This document shows positions 33,641 to 45,768 of a DNA stretch of 64,000 bases, piece by piece. The notes below the pieces were generated by a model. It saw nothing but the letters and a program-made list of their open reading frames with translations, was not told the DNA's origin and searched no databases. Source of the stretch: Isoetes taiwanensis (Eukaryota; Streptophyta; Lycopodiopsida; Isoetales; Isoetaceae); the NCBI GenBank assembly GCA_021234155.1, contig JAJEKV010000027.1, positions 6,905,035-6,969,034 of the forward strand, in the 5' to 3' direction. Both the position numbers and the translations under genes were made by a program. The number at the start of each line of letters is the position of its first letter. The first letter of the stretch is position 1.

Positions 33641-35244
33641 TGTGACGTCCCCTACTCCTTATACGATGCCCGCATCGTATTCGAAGGAGGAGCATTCCCC
33701 CTGGCAGCTGCCTGACAGGGGCCATCCACCTGACTCCACTCCCATGGGGGGTAGAGCCAGCAAGGGAAGAGTGGATGTGTCATTCATCCGTCTTCCATCG
33801 GATCGACCTATCTGCGGAAGCGTAATAAACAAACGTGAGCACAACTAATAATATACAACACAATCACCATAACAATAGCAACATCACAGGGTCAGCAATA
33901 CCTTCATAACAATAATACAAAGGAAAGATCCTACCCAGGGCTCGGACTCAAGGGGGATGACTGACGGCTAGGCCTCCAGAGTTCATTGCAGACAGAATTC
34001 ATGGCAATGGATTTGGCTGGCATAGAACATGGCTTAGGGTAGTCCACTCCATCCGCCCCTCCCGTGCACACTTTGCAGAGTAGGCTGAAAAGTGTTGGGA
34101 CTTGGCCGTAGCCTGCCGGTGAATAGCCGAGGGGCTACTACTGGCGGGTTGCATCTCCCCAACCCCGATGAGGCGGGAAGAGCTGCCTCTCCTCCTCGAG
34201 GTATCCATGCTCATCGCAGCGCTTAGGGGCCACTTTGCCCTTATTCGACTTGAACTCACCGGAAGGTCATGTCCACCACCCCACGAGTGTCGAGCTCATG
34301 CCTTGCCCACACGCAAAGGACAAGCCATTAAGCCTAGCCAGCAAAGACCCCGATAGGCTTTACTACCGAGGGGGTCAGGTCAGCGATGAGACAAGTTCCT
34401 CCTTATCAACCCGGCCTTGCCCCTTCACCCACACCGGGTGGGCTCCCTCGTTACCGCGGGCCGCATTTATGTGGGAACTAAGGTGCTATGCTAGGAGCAT
34501 CTTCTACACGACCTTTAGGTCTCTACCCCCTTCCCACAACAAGGAGATCACAGTGAAATACATGCAATATCACGAGCGACGTAGATAGAGAATCATATCA
34601 ATCTATCTACTTAACATCCAATGTTAGGTTCATTCGTTAGAGTCTCGGATCTAGGGATCTACAAGGCTTCCGAGAGATGATCTAACATACTAAACCGCAT
34701 ATTGCCACGCCGAAAGATTCGTTTTGCACAAATGAACAACTAGATACCTGCTCCTTGGCTTGCTCCCCGATCCTCGGGAAGGCGTCCATGCTCCCGATCT
34801 TGCGAAGACAAAAGCTACTCAAAGAACCTTGTTGTGCAAATCCGACTTTTCGGAGCCTGGCAATGCGATTTCGAGCCTTACCTTGGCCGAATTGGCCCAG
34901 GAAAGCCCTAATTGCGAAAGAGGAAAGGGAGCTCTAGAAAACCCTAATTGGCAAAGTGAAAGGAGAGCTAGGGTCTAGGGTTTTAGCCCTTATATAGACC
35001 CTATCTAGGTTAGGGCATCCACATGGGCAAATGGCTTTAAGCCATTTGGAAATGGATGAACAAGGAACCTTTTGTTGTGTATGTTTAATTACATACCCAA
35101 CATCCAAGGTTGCCCCCTAGGTGCAACCTTTAGCTCCTAGGTGCAACGTTGTCCTACTCTCAAGTACATGTCACTTGTGACATGTACGTGTGACGTGGCA
35201 GTATAATATACGTATTGGGGCGTATATTATGCTGGAACGTCACA
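33641..35244 (-). repeat. Gypsy 5' LTR
   Basis: 1604 bp, bounded as the other LTR, with the same TATA region (TCTATATAAGGG, minus strand, about 34988-34999). Expected to promote the genomic RNA. ORFs within are incidental. Confidence 0.95.
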
Positions 35245-35249
35245 CTAGG

Positions 35250-35703
35250 GCACAAGGGCCGCATTGCTGCAGAATATGATGTCCCGAAGCCTTGACTGCT
35301 TAACTACTGCTAGCATATGCTGCTTCTTACTCGAACCCCAACAAAATCATAGACACTTTCCTTACTCTGTTTAAGCCCTACCCTGGAGTAAGATCACAAA
35401 GATATCGGCGATACCTCTGTTCGCATCCTCTGTTGCAGGAGCCCTGTGAAAACAAGAAAGAAAGGGCGAGGAAGATGCCATGGGTTCCAGTAAAGCAGCA
35501 GCAGCTTTGCTGCTCTTCCAGCATCGAGTCTCATGTCTCGGACTGCAAGAAACGGGCGGTCGCCGCTGCCGCCCTAAGCGCCTAGGGTTAGCATTCTCTA
35601 CACGACTTCACTACAAATGAGGATGATATTGCAGCATCTACTCCTCTTCATACAACAGTTGTGCCACATGGGTTTGCAGAATTTCAGTCCGCTGTAAGGG
35701 GAG
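35250..35703. other. No gene recognised
   Basis: Continuation of the Gypsy target locus, partly GC-rich (GCCGCTGCCGCCCTAAGCGCC). It may be the start of the transposase-like pseudogene that follows. Confidence 0.45.
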
Positions 35704-37769
35704 ATGTTTGCAAGAACTTCTTATCAAGATGCTGCCACAACATCTTATGGTCCAGCACCTTCTTTTAACACTATGCCACTGCCTTATCCGGATACAGCTT
35801 CACGTGGTTTATTTTCCTCTATAAATACACCACTCAGGGCAGAGGAGGTCACCCCTAGAGTAGAAGCTCTCATTAGAAGACGAAGATACTAACGAGGAGC
35901 AACGAGATTACATATTCTCTAGTCAATCTTCCAAAAAATTCAAGGTGGATTTTAGCTTGAGAGCATGCTCTTCTGTAAGAAGAAGAAACTTTATGGACGA
36001 ACATAAAATGAGGAGACTTCTAAGAACTAAATATTGCTCATTGGGTTGCATTAACAGACTCAACATGGCTAAACTTTGTGTAGTTAGAGACAATTACAGT
36101 TCCATGACACCGACAGACCAGAACGCCTACTTGGCTTATCATGTAAGACCAGATCGCCACACCTTCATGCACTACATTAACCGTGAACAAGTCTGCCAGA
36201 AATGCTTCATGGTTGTACACTGTTGAGGGTCCACTAGAATGTCTCAAATATATAAAAGACTGGATAAACCAGCAATTGATGATCAATATGGTCCAAGAAG
36301 AGTTATAACAATGCACGCCCTGGCTGCTGTGTCATGGATGGAGAAATATTTTAGAGAAACATGTGGAAAGTTGCCTAACAACAACAAGTATCATTTGACA
36401 GACAATATCACAAAAAAGGTGTCTTCCAAGAATATAAAGAGACATGTATTCAGTCTCAGCACATCTCTTACTCACACTAGACTGTGGAAAAGTGAATTTG
36501 GTCTTGTGAAAATTATCAGGAGACATAGAATGCCTGTTTGCTCAAGGTGTACAGAATTAAAGAGTAAAAAAGAAATGCAAAGGTAGAGGTCGAAAGTGAG
36601 TTAAAGTTCTTCATTCTCACACTTGCTTCACAGAATTTTGTTGACCTGATTTCTTCTACAGATATTGTGCAACAGAACCTTGCTAGACACCGTGAATAAC
36701 AAGCAGCCGAGAGAAGGAAGATTGCTAAGCAGAGAAAAAAGCTCTTGAGCATCCACTGCAGTAAATGTCTGTTGTGATTAGTTTTTGTCTTCCTACTTTA
36801 GTTCGAATCATTGAAGATTCTTACACGCCCATTCCAGTGGTTGAGCTTCTCAAGGAGAATGTTAACTTTAGAAAATTTGTTTTCTCTCGACGTTCCAATA
36901 GAGAACAAGTTGTGAACAAGTTAAATGATCTCATCTTTCAATATTACATCAAGTTTTACTTAAAGAATGGAGAAAGCTTTTTACAAGGGAAGAAATACAC
37001 TACCACTAAAGACTGGAGTCCACCAGAGGGGTTGCGCTTCCTCACATCTGTTTCAAGCACTTCTTTGGTAGAACTTGATGAGCAACTTCCTCTAAAAAAT
37101 CCAAAAGAGTCAAAGAAGAAGAAAAGTACTTTAGTCACATCCTTGAAAGCCATTGACAATAGAATTTCCTTGGGCTTTAAGTACTTCTTAGAAGAAGACC
37201 GAATGTGGTGGAGAATTTTCTTTCTTGAACAAAAGATTGTTATTCAAAGCCTAGCTTTAAGGCAGTTGCAGGAATCGTTTCAGTGGCATGATGCCTTCCA
37301 TCAACCCCAGAACCAAGCAGGTCCAAGCAATGCTACACTGGCACCTGCAGTAGAGGAAGACGAGGACCGAGTCATGTATCTTGGAACAACAAAAGGGGCA
37401 CATGTAAGGAAGTTCATTCTATCCTCAAGATAGAATTGGAAAAAAATATGTCGAGGGCTTCCAATGAATCTAAAGCTCAAATTCTAAGAAGTGGTGTTTC
37501 ATTTGCATGTCAGTTATAGAATTTGTGATTTCATGGCAGATGAGACACAAGTTAATTGGCTATCAATACGTCAAGTTTTTCTAAATGGCCAGACTATGGA
37601 AGATAAGGAGAGATCTTGTCATTTGCCCTTCGGCCAATACATGCATCGTCATACTGATAAGTATATTTACATTGAGATAGAGAAGAACCCAAAAGGCTAT
37701 GCGGAAAATGGCGACAACGTAGCACACCTAATGAAGCTGAATTTTTTATTTGATGAAATATTAAATTGA
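35704..37769 (+). pseudogene. Transposase-like protein remnant of an unnamed family
   Basis: Consecutive plus-strand frames give one broken protein: RTKYCSLGCINRLNMAKLCV, NREQVCQKCFMVVHC then (after a stop) MSQIYKRLDK, DQYGPRRVITMHALAAVSWM, a Cys pair CSRCTELKSKKE, a 222-codon block at 36765-37433 with many Lys and aromatic residues, and WLSIRQVFLNGQTMEDKERS near 37560. The layout resembles a family of uncharacterised mobile-element proteins of plants and invertebrates with an N-terminal Cys-rich part and a KVCRKAF-like core. I cannot name the superfamily. At least three stops break it. Confidence 0.5.
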
Positions 37770-37792
37770 TGGAAAGGAAAATCCTTGCCAGG

Positions 37793-38500
37793 CAAAGTTC
37801 CTGCTCTCTCGTTGGGATGTATCTCTATGGGAGAAGGTCACAGAAAATTTGCCTCTTATAGTGCAAGTTGGTGTTGTGGAAAGGGTGCTATGGGACTGTC
37901 ATGAAAATATTCACAAAGGCAAGCACTTTGTCAGATCAGTATATCGCCTTCTTTTAGCACCACAGCCCCTCCGGTTGCCAGATGGGTGGCACCTACAGGT
38001 TCCACAGCTCACTTTGTGTCGTACATGGCGATGGCTTTGGGATAGGTTGCTCCACCCTAAAGTCTCTGTACTGTGGTGGCAGGTTATCCACAGGTGCCTG
38101 CGGGTTAATGCCTTCCGACATCGCTATGATCCTCGCATATCTGCAGTATGCCCACTCTATCTTTCGGACGTTGAGACTCTTGGGCATTGTCTCTTTGATT
38201 GTCCTGAGGTTCAACCAGCATGGTCCTGGCTACAGGGTTTGTTTAACAGTACATTGGACTGTCGATGCATACGAGTGTTCCTCCCTTGAATCAGAAATGA
38301 TGGAACGCATCTGGATTCAGTATCTTCAAATTGATTCTTATTATTAGTCTCCTATTCTGGAGTAAGTACATTGTGCTCCAGGCTCGTGCTCCTATGACAT
38401 CTTTTTGTGCTTACACAGTTAGATGAGACATGTAAATTTTGTACTTTTTATCTGATTAATAAACTTTTTGGCTTTCGTCCTTCCAAAAAAAAAAAAAATT
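37793..38500 (+). mobile_element. 5'-truncated plant L1-type LINE with target duplication
   Basis: Codes for an L1-type RT zinc-binding end: WRWLWDRLLHPKVSVLWWQV, then CPLYLSDVETLGHCLFDC and W at canonical spacing. A 3' UTR with TTAATAAACTTTTTGGC and a run of 14 A follow. CTTGCCAGG duplicates flank it (37784-37792 and 38501-38509). The insertion of about 708 bp lies between the transposase-like remnant and a LINE fragment. Distinct from the LINE family at the window start, which lacks poly(A). Confidence 0.88.
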
Positions 38501-38529
38501 CTTGCCAGGGACATCAAGGTTTTAAGCAC

Positions 38530-39660
38530 TTGGTTGTCCTGGTGGCATCATAGAGTAAGTAAATGGGGTGGATGAAGCTAAATCAAAGTAAGACAAAAGT
38601 TATGGTTGTGGGAAAGAGGGGGTAGTTATATATAAAGTTTGGTAGACAAAATTGGAGCAAGTACATCAGTATAAGTATCTGGGAACGGAATTCACCAATG
38701 ATTATGAGTGGAATGTGGGTGTGGAGAAAAGACCCTGTGATGACCATACTGTGCAGATAAGGCAATGGTATATGCGAAAATGTCCAGTGTGAGGGCCAAG
38801 CTTAGCGAGGAATAAATGGGCTAGAATTGAAAAAGTGCAAAAAAAGATTTTTATTAGAGGAGTTGGGGGTGAGGCCCAATCGCCTTATAAAATGATGCTC
38901 GCCGAGGTAGGTATGATTCCACTCGAAATTAAAGCGTGCTTTCAACCACTTGTTTGTTTTAATAGAGTGGTACATTTGGATGAAGCTCGTTTGCCTCATC
39001 AATCGCTCTTAGAATCTTGGTCAAACCGCATACATATTGGATGGTATCAACGACTTGTTATATGGTCAGCGTATGGTGGGGGATTACTCTTACAGATTTG
39101 CCTGATACAGATTACAGAGGTGGGTATACGAGATCTGATAATGGACTGAGTGGTACAAAATTATGGACTCAACCAAGGGTTAAGATGGAGTTTTATCAAC
39201 ACGAAGTGAATCCAATGCTGATTATTCAAAGCAAGATTATTTGCATGCAAGTGTAGGACTGAAGATGAGACGACTAATATCATAGATAAGATTGGGTAGT
39301 CATGATTTGGAGATTGGGATAGGAAGAGGTATACACCGCATGAGCTCAGATATTGTCCTTGTTGTCGAGAAGCACAGATTGAAGACGAAACAACATGCCT
39401 TTTTGGAGTGTAAGATGTTTGGTGAACTACTAAAAAAAATGCTATTGCTTAGTTTAGTTTTTTATGAACTTCTTTCACTGCAACCAACACTTTTGAAGGA
39501 ATATCTTCAAGAGTAGTGGGATCTTCAAAAGAAAACTTCGGAGTTAAACCAATATACTGATGAACTCGAGGCTCAAGGCCTCGTGTAGATGTATTTCATC
39601 GCCTATGGACCTGGGGGTCTCAAAGGGCGTGATAATGATGGTGATGATGATGAATGCAAG
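38530..39660 (+). pseudogene. Decayed LINE copy (family of 10-1964)
   Basis: MKLNQSKTKVMVVGKRG near 38575 and QYKYLGTEFTNDYEWN near 38660 match the RT of the first LINE. QKKIFIRGVG and MLAEVGMIPLEIKA follow near 38840, then a knuckle remnant, ELRYCPCCREAQIEDET. It ends with a 3' hairpin at 39600-39629 (CGCC/GGCG outer pair) and a (GAT)n-like tail instead of TTCTA. Many stops. Confidence 0.82.
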
Positions 39661-40554
39661 CATCTGTAGTTGGTTTGCTGCATGTGGTGGAAATCCAAGA
39701 TGTCCCTATATGATGATGTATTGTTCGACCTTACTGTAACAGTTTTGCAGAGTGCAAAGTAAAAGTCTTACTTGAATTCTAATTACTTGGAAATAGGATC
39801 AAGAATTGCATAGCTATCTGAAAGACTTCAGAATAGAAGATCAAGTGGAATCACAGTTAAAGATGTTGCTGAAGTCTTTAATTTAGATGTTTAACTTGCT
39901 AGTTTTAGAGAATACAACATGGCCGCAGATGCAATCTTGAAACTGTTTACAAACGTCAAAAAACTATGATACACTTGACTTGATCGTAGAGCTCGAGATA
40001 CACAAATCAGACAAGCATGTCAGAAATGTCAATGGAACTTCATGAACTGATCCAGTGGGAGAGGGAAGTGTATGAGTATGAGAGGGAAGTGTACAGATCA
40101 ATGTAGGCAATAAGATGGAGTGAGGCGTGTTTCTCCAAGGGGGAAGAAATTAATTAACTATGGACAGACTTCGACACTGGCACCATGTTACTTTGGTATC
40201 CAAGAGTTCAGGCAGGATAGGACATTCCACTTCATCTGGTTTTGTAGAAGTAACGTGGAATGCAGTTTTCAAACAAGATAATTCATTGTCTACTACCTAT
40301 ACCATTGAAGTGGTTAGTTGCCAAAGGAACAAAATTATCAACAAACGAAATTGATGTCCTATTTGATGCAGGTTTTGTGCTTGCAAATGCAGTTAGTTTC
40401 AACAACAAATTTATTAGTAACAGCTAAGTCAAAGTCACTTGTACTAAAGAGTAGTCCCTGTAAGAAACAAAATGAACAAAGAGACTTAAGTAAAACTTGA
40501 TCATGCTAAGAATATAGAAGTGCAAGTTATAAAAGAGAAGACCTATAGTCTAAA
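39661..40554. other. No gene recognised
   Basis: Degenerate sequence; short ORFs only. It may belong to the same remnant as the SWIM-like piece that follows. Confidence 0.45.
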
Positions 40555-40812
40555 ATGCATGTGGATTACATCATCACTAGAGATTCAAACGCATATATAG
40601 TTTCTATAACATGGGAGCCATGTTGTAAGTGTCCAAATTTCAACGTGAGTACGATCGAGAACATGTACCTGTTGCTTTATATATTTGATAAGGTTTTAGG
40701 TGTGGATAAGAACTTCACCGTCATTCAACGAAAACAATGCTTGAACGAGTTCTTCCAGGATGAATTACAACATAAACTCTGCAAACATTTTCTGTATTCT
40801 AATCTGAATTGA
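40555..40812 (+). pseudogene. SWIM-like zinc-finger fragment
   Basis: 85 codons with CKCPNFNV, then YLLLYIFDKVLGVDKNF. Spacing resembles a SWIM domain (CxC followed by CxH), but the second Cys-His pair appears lost (ENMY where CKH is expected). Probably a remnant of a MULE-type transposon or a SWIM protein gene. Confidence 0.4.
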
Positions 40813-41261
40813 TGACTTGAATTATGCTATTATTTTGAAAAAAAAGACCCCAAAAAACACATTTGAAAAAATCTTGGAACTACTGAGCTCATTTCTAGAT
40901 CAATTTACTAAGCTAGCGAGCCATGAACATACAAAATTGTCTGGGTTCTTTTCCAAGAGGAAAAAATAAGAGTGCACAATTACCCCATACCATGCATCAG
41001 ACATTTTAATACATTTTATGAAAACAATGTTCATATCTAAAAACAATACTCTGCAAATTGATAGCATATGTGCTTAAAATTTGGGCATAACTGGAATTTA
41101 TATGGACAAGTGGATAAAGCTACTATACCTCAAGATAGTTTTTGCAAATAACTATATGTTAAAACACTTAGGGATTCTTGTATTTCTGGAGCCTTGAGTT
41201 TGGAACAAGTGCTTCTCAAATGTCTTACTTTTTGGAAGTTGAATGGACCATATGCATTCTT

Positions 41262-41301
41262 GTGGACGATAAAATCATATTCTATTCTATTCTATTCTAT
41301 A
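41262..41301 (+). repeat. Minimal LINE 3' tail
   Basis: GTGGACGATAAAATCATA and (TTCTA)4, identical in order to the end of the LINE copy at 2400-2430, but with nothing of the body: a 40-bp 5'-truncated insertion. Confidence 0.75.
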
Positions 41302-44145
41302 ACCTTTTTCTTATGTGTTAGCCCCTGAACCTGTTGCATTTGCAATGCCTTAAGGGATGGGTCTTCTTGTTTATTTCAGATAACCTACCTTTTTAATATC
41401 CAACTATTTATCAGAGTAGACATGGCCCATGGAAATTAAAGACTCTTGTGCTCCTTGTACTCAAGCTCTTTCTAGTTCAATTTCAACTTTTATCCCTTCC
41501 ATAAAGACATCAAAACTTTAGGAAACATACAAGGCACATCCACCTTTGGGGCGAAATGCTCCGAGGCCATTCAAACCCTTCCAAAATGCAGTAGCAAGAA
41601 AAACAATCGATTTACACGAAATTTATCACGACGACCTCAACTATTTTAGAACATGTAAGATTTGAACTTGTATTTTCTTACCTTGTGTTCCAAAAGAAAA
41701 GACTCTGTGGTTTAAGAAGTAAAAATTAAATTAAATTGAAACATATCATTAACAATTTGCTTGACAAATATGCAATGTCAAACAAACTAACAAATCTTAT
41801 TGATGGGTAATTGACTATATGAATATAATCTCCCCCCAATCATAGGTCCTTTGAGAAAATGACGCCCACAGATGTACATCGAAACAAAGTCATTGAGAAA
41901 GTACTTGTACAACGCTTCTTAGCGTTTGTAACTGATGTAGAACTCTTCTCAGTATTTGTAGCAACACTCTGAACAAATGGAAAGCAATTGAGAAATAAAC
42001 TCATGTATATTAAAGAAAGAGATATAACACAACATATCACCCAGCAAATGTAGCTTTCATACAATTTCCTATATGGGTCCTTTTTTACTAGTGATGCACA
42101 CTTTAGCATGTCACGACACTGGTGCTGGGATCAATTTCAAAACTTCAAGAATATATATACACTTTCTTAATGACATTCTCAGTATAATGAATAAGTTAAA
42201 CTGTCAATTCAAGTCAAAATAGTAGATGTCACTCTTGTGTGGACTTTGGGCAAAGAGACAATAGTTAGCATTCAACAATATTATCTTTGTAGTGAGATTG
42301 GCCCAACATAGATAGTTTCAAATTCTATTGCCTCATTGCCTCAATCTGAAGAAGATAATATTGTAATAGATGAAGATAGACGGAAGAAAGGACTTCTTCA
42401 TAAATTGAGGGCTTCAATATGTATAGAGATAATATGTATGGAGGCATTAGTGTTGATTTCCTTTCAAGCTATCCTTCATTGCCCTTCCCTTGCCTTTCAT
42501 TGTCCTTCAAAAAATATTGGGATGTTCTTTATTTAGGTATAACATAATGAGCATATTGGCGATGTGATTACTGATCACACATGTTACCTATGAAGGTGTT
42601 GATTTAGTGCTTGAATTTCGTTTTGTTTTGTATAAAACAACAGTATACGAAATGGATAGACTATCAGATATAGAATCTTGGCTTCATCAATATTCAAAGT
42701 GTTGCTAATAGATAGACTATCAGATATATAGTCTTGTTTTCATCAGTATTCAAATTGTTGCCATAGCACCATCATACCATGTCCCCAGTCACCAAGCATC
42801 CAAATATCTAATAATAGTGAACACATATAAATTTACTTCTATTACTACAATATCAAATTCGAAACTATAGCAATGTATTACTTTAAGTATAACGGGCTTT
42901 GTGTTAGTCAACTGTCAAAGTTATCAAGTATAAATTTCGAATTACAGAGAATCCAAGTAGTAATGTGGATACAACACACCACCATGGAGAGTATACTTTA
43001 CTCACCCACAATGGAAAAGTTGCCACACGATGAACATATACTTTTATATTTGAATCTGTCCCTTTTTAGATCTCTATGTCCTTTTTTAGATTCATATTCT
43101 AAGATAGAACGTGAAAAGACGGAGAAACTTCTTTTGACATGTCAATGAAACATCATCTCAAATGCATAGAATGCAAAACAGTTTGCAATAAGCTCTCTGA
43201 AAGCGCATTCAATGGCCAAGAGATGTATTGATCTTTGCTGCCATTTGTACCCTTTAGCATGTATCTTCTCTAAGCAAAGTAGTTTCAATATGCTGGAAAT
43301 AGCCATTTGTACCCTTTAGGATGTATCTTCTCTAAGCAAAGTAGTTTCAATATGCTGGAAACAGACCAAGCCATTAAATGTTATGCATACAACAACGAAG
43401 AAAAGTACAATAAGGAAAGTAGTAGCATACCTCTGGTATTAAGCTCCAAAGAAATAACCAAAAGAAGATGAACGTGATCTGGACCTTGAGCATGTCTTAG
43501 TTTATTCATGAGTTCTTTTTTACATTCTCTATCCCTATTTTTCTCTTTTCTCGTAAACCGCCATTTGGGAAAATTCCTCAATTTTTCCTTGATTGTTTAT
43601 TACAGGTAATTTTTGGGCTTGTCGTTTCTGGTGTCGCCGTTTACAATGCCGCCATAGCTTCCCTTGTAGCGGCCAGCAGATTTCCCCTGTTTCTCATATG
43701 GGCATCAAGATCACTGGAGTAGAGACTTGCATTCCCGCATTGTTCTATTTTCTGTCTTCAGCAAGGCCGGAATATTCTATTGTCCCGGCATTACAGATCA
43801 AAAGCTTATTCTTTCATTTCCCTATTCGCAGAGCTTTTCGCTCTGATCCTGTTTGTTTGTTTGCAGCGGCTGGCAGAGAACCTTTCATCCGGCAGAAAGA
43901 CCCAGCTTTGTAACCTTACCTTTGCAGGTTTGCAACAACGACCTATTGCCAGATCCCCTATTTCGCTTGCATTCCTTTGGTTCACTTGCATTGATCTTCA
44001 ATAAAATCTGAGTGCATGCTTTTAGACATTTTTGCAGCAACTCCGTCTTCGTAGTATTAGGCCATAGCCGTGGATATTGAAGGTCCCCAGCGTGTAAAAA
44101 TCCAAGAACGGAATTTTCCCAAATGCCGGCTTACGTGATGTAGCC
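41302..44145. other. Gene-free; two small tandem duplications
   Basis: 43240-43301 and 43302-43363 are adjacent 62-bp copies with about two mismatches. 42652-42706 and 42711-42767 are a more diverged direct pair (GATAGACTATCAGATATA). ORFs such as 43593-43913 have no recognised domain. Confidence 0.6.
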
Positions 44146-44207
44146 GGCCGGAATGAGGGGTTTCCGGCCGGTGCCAGTTTACCGGCCGGAAATCCCTCAT
44201 TCGGGCC
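44146..44207. repeat. GCCGG-rich hairpin, 28-bp stem
   Basis: Arms 44146-44173 and 44180-44207 (GGAATGAGGGGTTTCCGGCC and complement) with a 6-nt loop and few mismatches. It could be a foldback or a small-RNA precursor. Confidence 0.85.
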
Positions 44208-44479
44208 AGTTACCTAGCACGTATAGCACCATGGCTTTGATCACTGTGTCATTTTATCCCATCAGTTTATTTGCAAATTGCAACAATATAACTTTCAAAG
44301 TTATAAAGAGAAATTGCCTTATACTCGCAGCAACACAAAAATGGGCTTATTGGAAAGGCCGTGCCTTGCAACGAAGCGGCCTCTGCTATATAGCCCAAGA
44401 ATATTTCTGCCATATCCGTTCAATGTACGTAATTTCTCCTTCCATTTATTACGTCCGGTGAGAGGAGCTTAACTAGTTG

Positions 44480-44830
44480 TTTATATTCTAGGTGTTTTTT
44501 TTCTGTTCTTGAAGGGTATGTGCATGGTCCAGATTTGGAAGCCCACTTGAGCAATTTTGCCTGCATACCATCCAGGTCTGGCGCTTTTCTATTGGCAAGA
44601 CGCTGTAAGCATTGGTCCACATCTGACTCTGTGATTTCCAGCACTGGATCTTCTTGTAGGGGTAATGCTGCGTGTGCACCCTGAGGGTCATATAGCTGTT
44701 GCAAGTATTGCCTCCACTGCTCGAGAGTAATGTTCTCTTTGGGCTGTACTGGCTTTCTGAGAATCCTTCGCCAGAAGGTCCTGGGGTGACGTTCTAGGAG
44801 GTAAAACATTTTCCTTTGATGCGCTTCCTC
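44480..44830 (-). pseudogene. LINE RT N-terminal fragment
   Basis: Minus frame with ITESDVDQCLQRLANRKAPD, LDGMQAKLLKWASKSG, aligned with EEVSDGISKLSCGKAADISG at the start of the LINE RT at 10-555. Cut off after that; no catalytic motifs. Confidence 0.75.
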
Positions 44831-44863
44831 CCATTTATTATGTCCAGTAATATACGCCGATCG

Positions 44864-45312
44864 AAATTCCGGCTATAATTTTTTCGGCGGTGCCGCCTCA
44901 GAAATTGTAGCCCGGAATTTCATCCGAACATGCAAGACCTAGTACATAACACAAAAAGAGCCTCTTTCTTCCACTTCCAAGCTCCAAGCAGATAGCTACC
45001 GAATCATCTAAGCATGTTTTTGCTTCAAATCAAACCCTAGTTCTCTTCCGTAGCCTTATATCTCCTTTCAGAGCTCGAAAGCTGACATGTAGCAGATCAT
45101 CCAAGCAGGTTGATGCATCAAATTAAGCCATGTTTCTCTTCCCCTGTTTTACCCCTTTCTTTCCTTTCGAAGATCGGAGCAAGCATTTATTGGATCACGT
45201 AAGCAAGTCTTTACTTCAAATCCAGCCTTAGATCCCCTGTTTTACCTCCTATTCTTACCCTTTATGGAATATTTAGCCTTCGGATTATGCCTTTATGCAT
45301 AAGGTTTCAATA
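44864..45312. repeat. 447-bp dispersed element, copy A
   Basis: Matches 50188-50634 with no difference noticed. It begins with a hairpin (AATTCCGGCTATAATTTTTT paired with its complement ending CCCGGAATT), continues with three diverged ~100-bp internal units (CAAATCAAACC, CAAATTAAGCC, CAAATCCAGCC), and ends in a T run. A SINE-like or foldback element. Confidence 0.85.
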
Positions 45313-45768
45313 ACTTTTTTTTTTTTTAGCACACCAGCCCTACCGGGCCTACTGCCTTTCTTGCAATTCTAGCCTATCCACGTGTAATTTCCATGTCATC
45401 AAAATCTGATGTGCCTTATTTTGCACCATCAGATCTTGGCTTCTACAAATCTAAGGCCAAGGAAATTAGAAAATCTGCCAAAAATGGGCACGGAGATGGA
45501 AAGGGTCACGGAGTAACTTCCTTTTCTTTTTTTCAAGCCTCCTTTAAGCTCCGCCGAAGAGCTTTCGGCGTGGCCCTAGCACATTGTGTTCTACTGTTCC
45601 TTTTCTGTTCTGAACTTGGCTATCCCAGCTTCATGGCATGGCCTTGGCGATTCTGTAAGATTTTAAGCTTTGCCTCGGTCTGCTGTACCATGGTGGCGAA
45701 CCAAGTGGTTTAACGGAGTTAATTTTTTTTGGACTCTATATCAATTTGACCACAACGGTAGGAGGATT

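Larger units (their letters stand above)
21944..35244 (-). mobile_element. Full-length Ty3/Gypsy chromovirus carrying a histone H3-like ORF
   Basis: 13.3-kb element read on the minus strand. LTRs 33641-35244 (5') and 21944-23533 (3') begin TGTGACGT and end ACGTCACA. The 5-bp target duplication CTAGG is at 21939-21943 and 35245-35249. The primer site TGGTATCAGAGC (initiator Met tRNA type) lies one base inside the 5' LTR; the PPT GGTGGGGAGAA lies at the 3' LTR. Order: hairpins x2, H3-like ORF, hairpins x3, unidentified ORF, gag, PR, RT, RNase H, IN, chromodomain. Pol order and the terminal chromodomain define a chromovirus. It is about twice the usual Gypsy length because of the extra 5' modules. 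Confidence 0.96.

Noticed and set aside
43593-43913. 106-codon plus ORF as a gene
   Set aside because: No domain and no neighbouring exon evidence.
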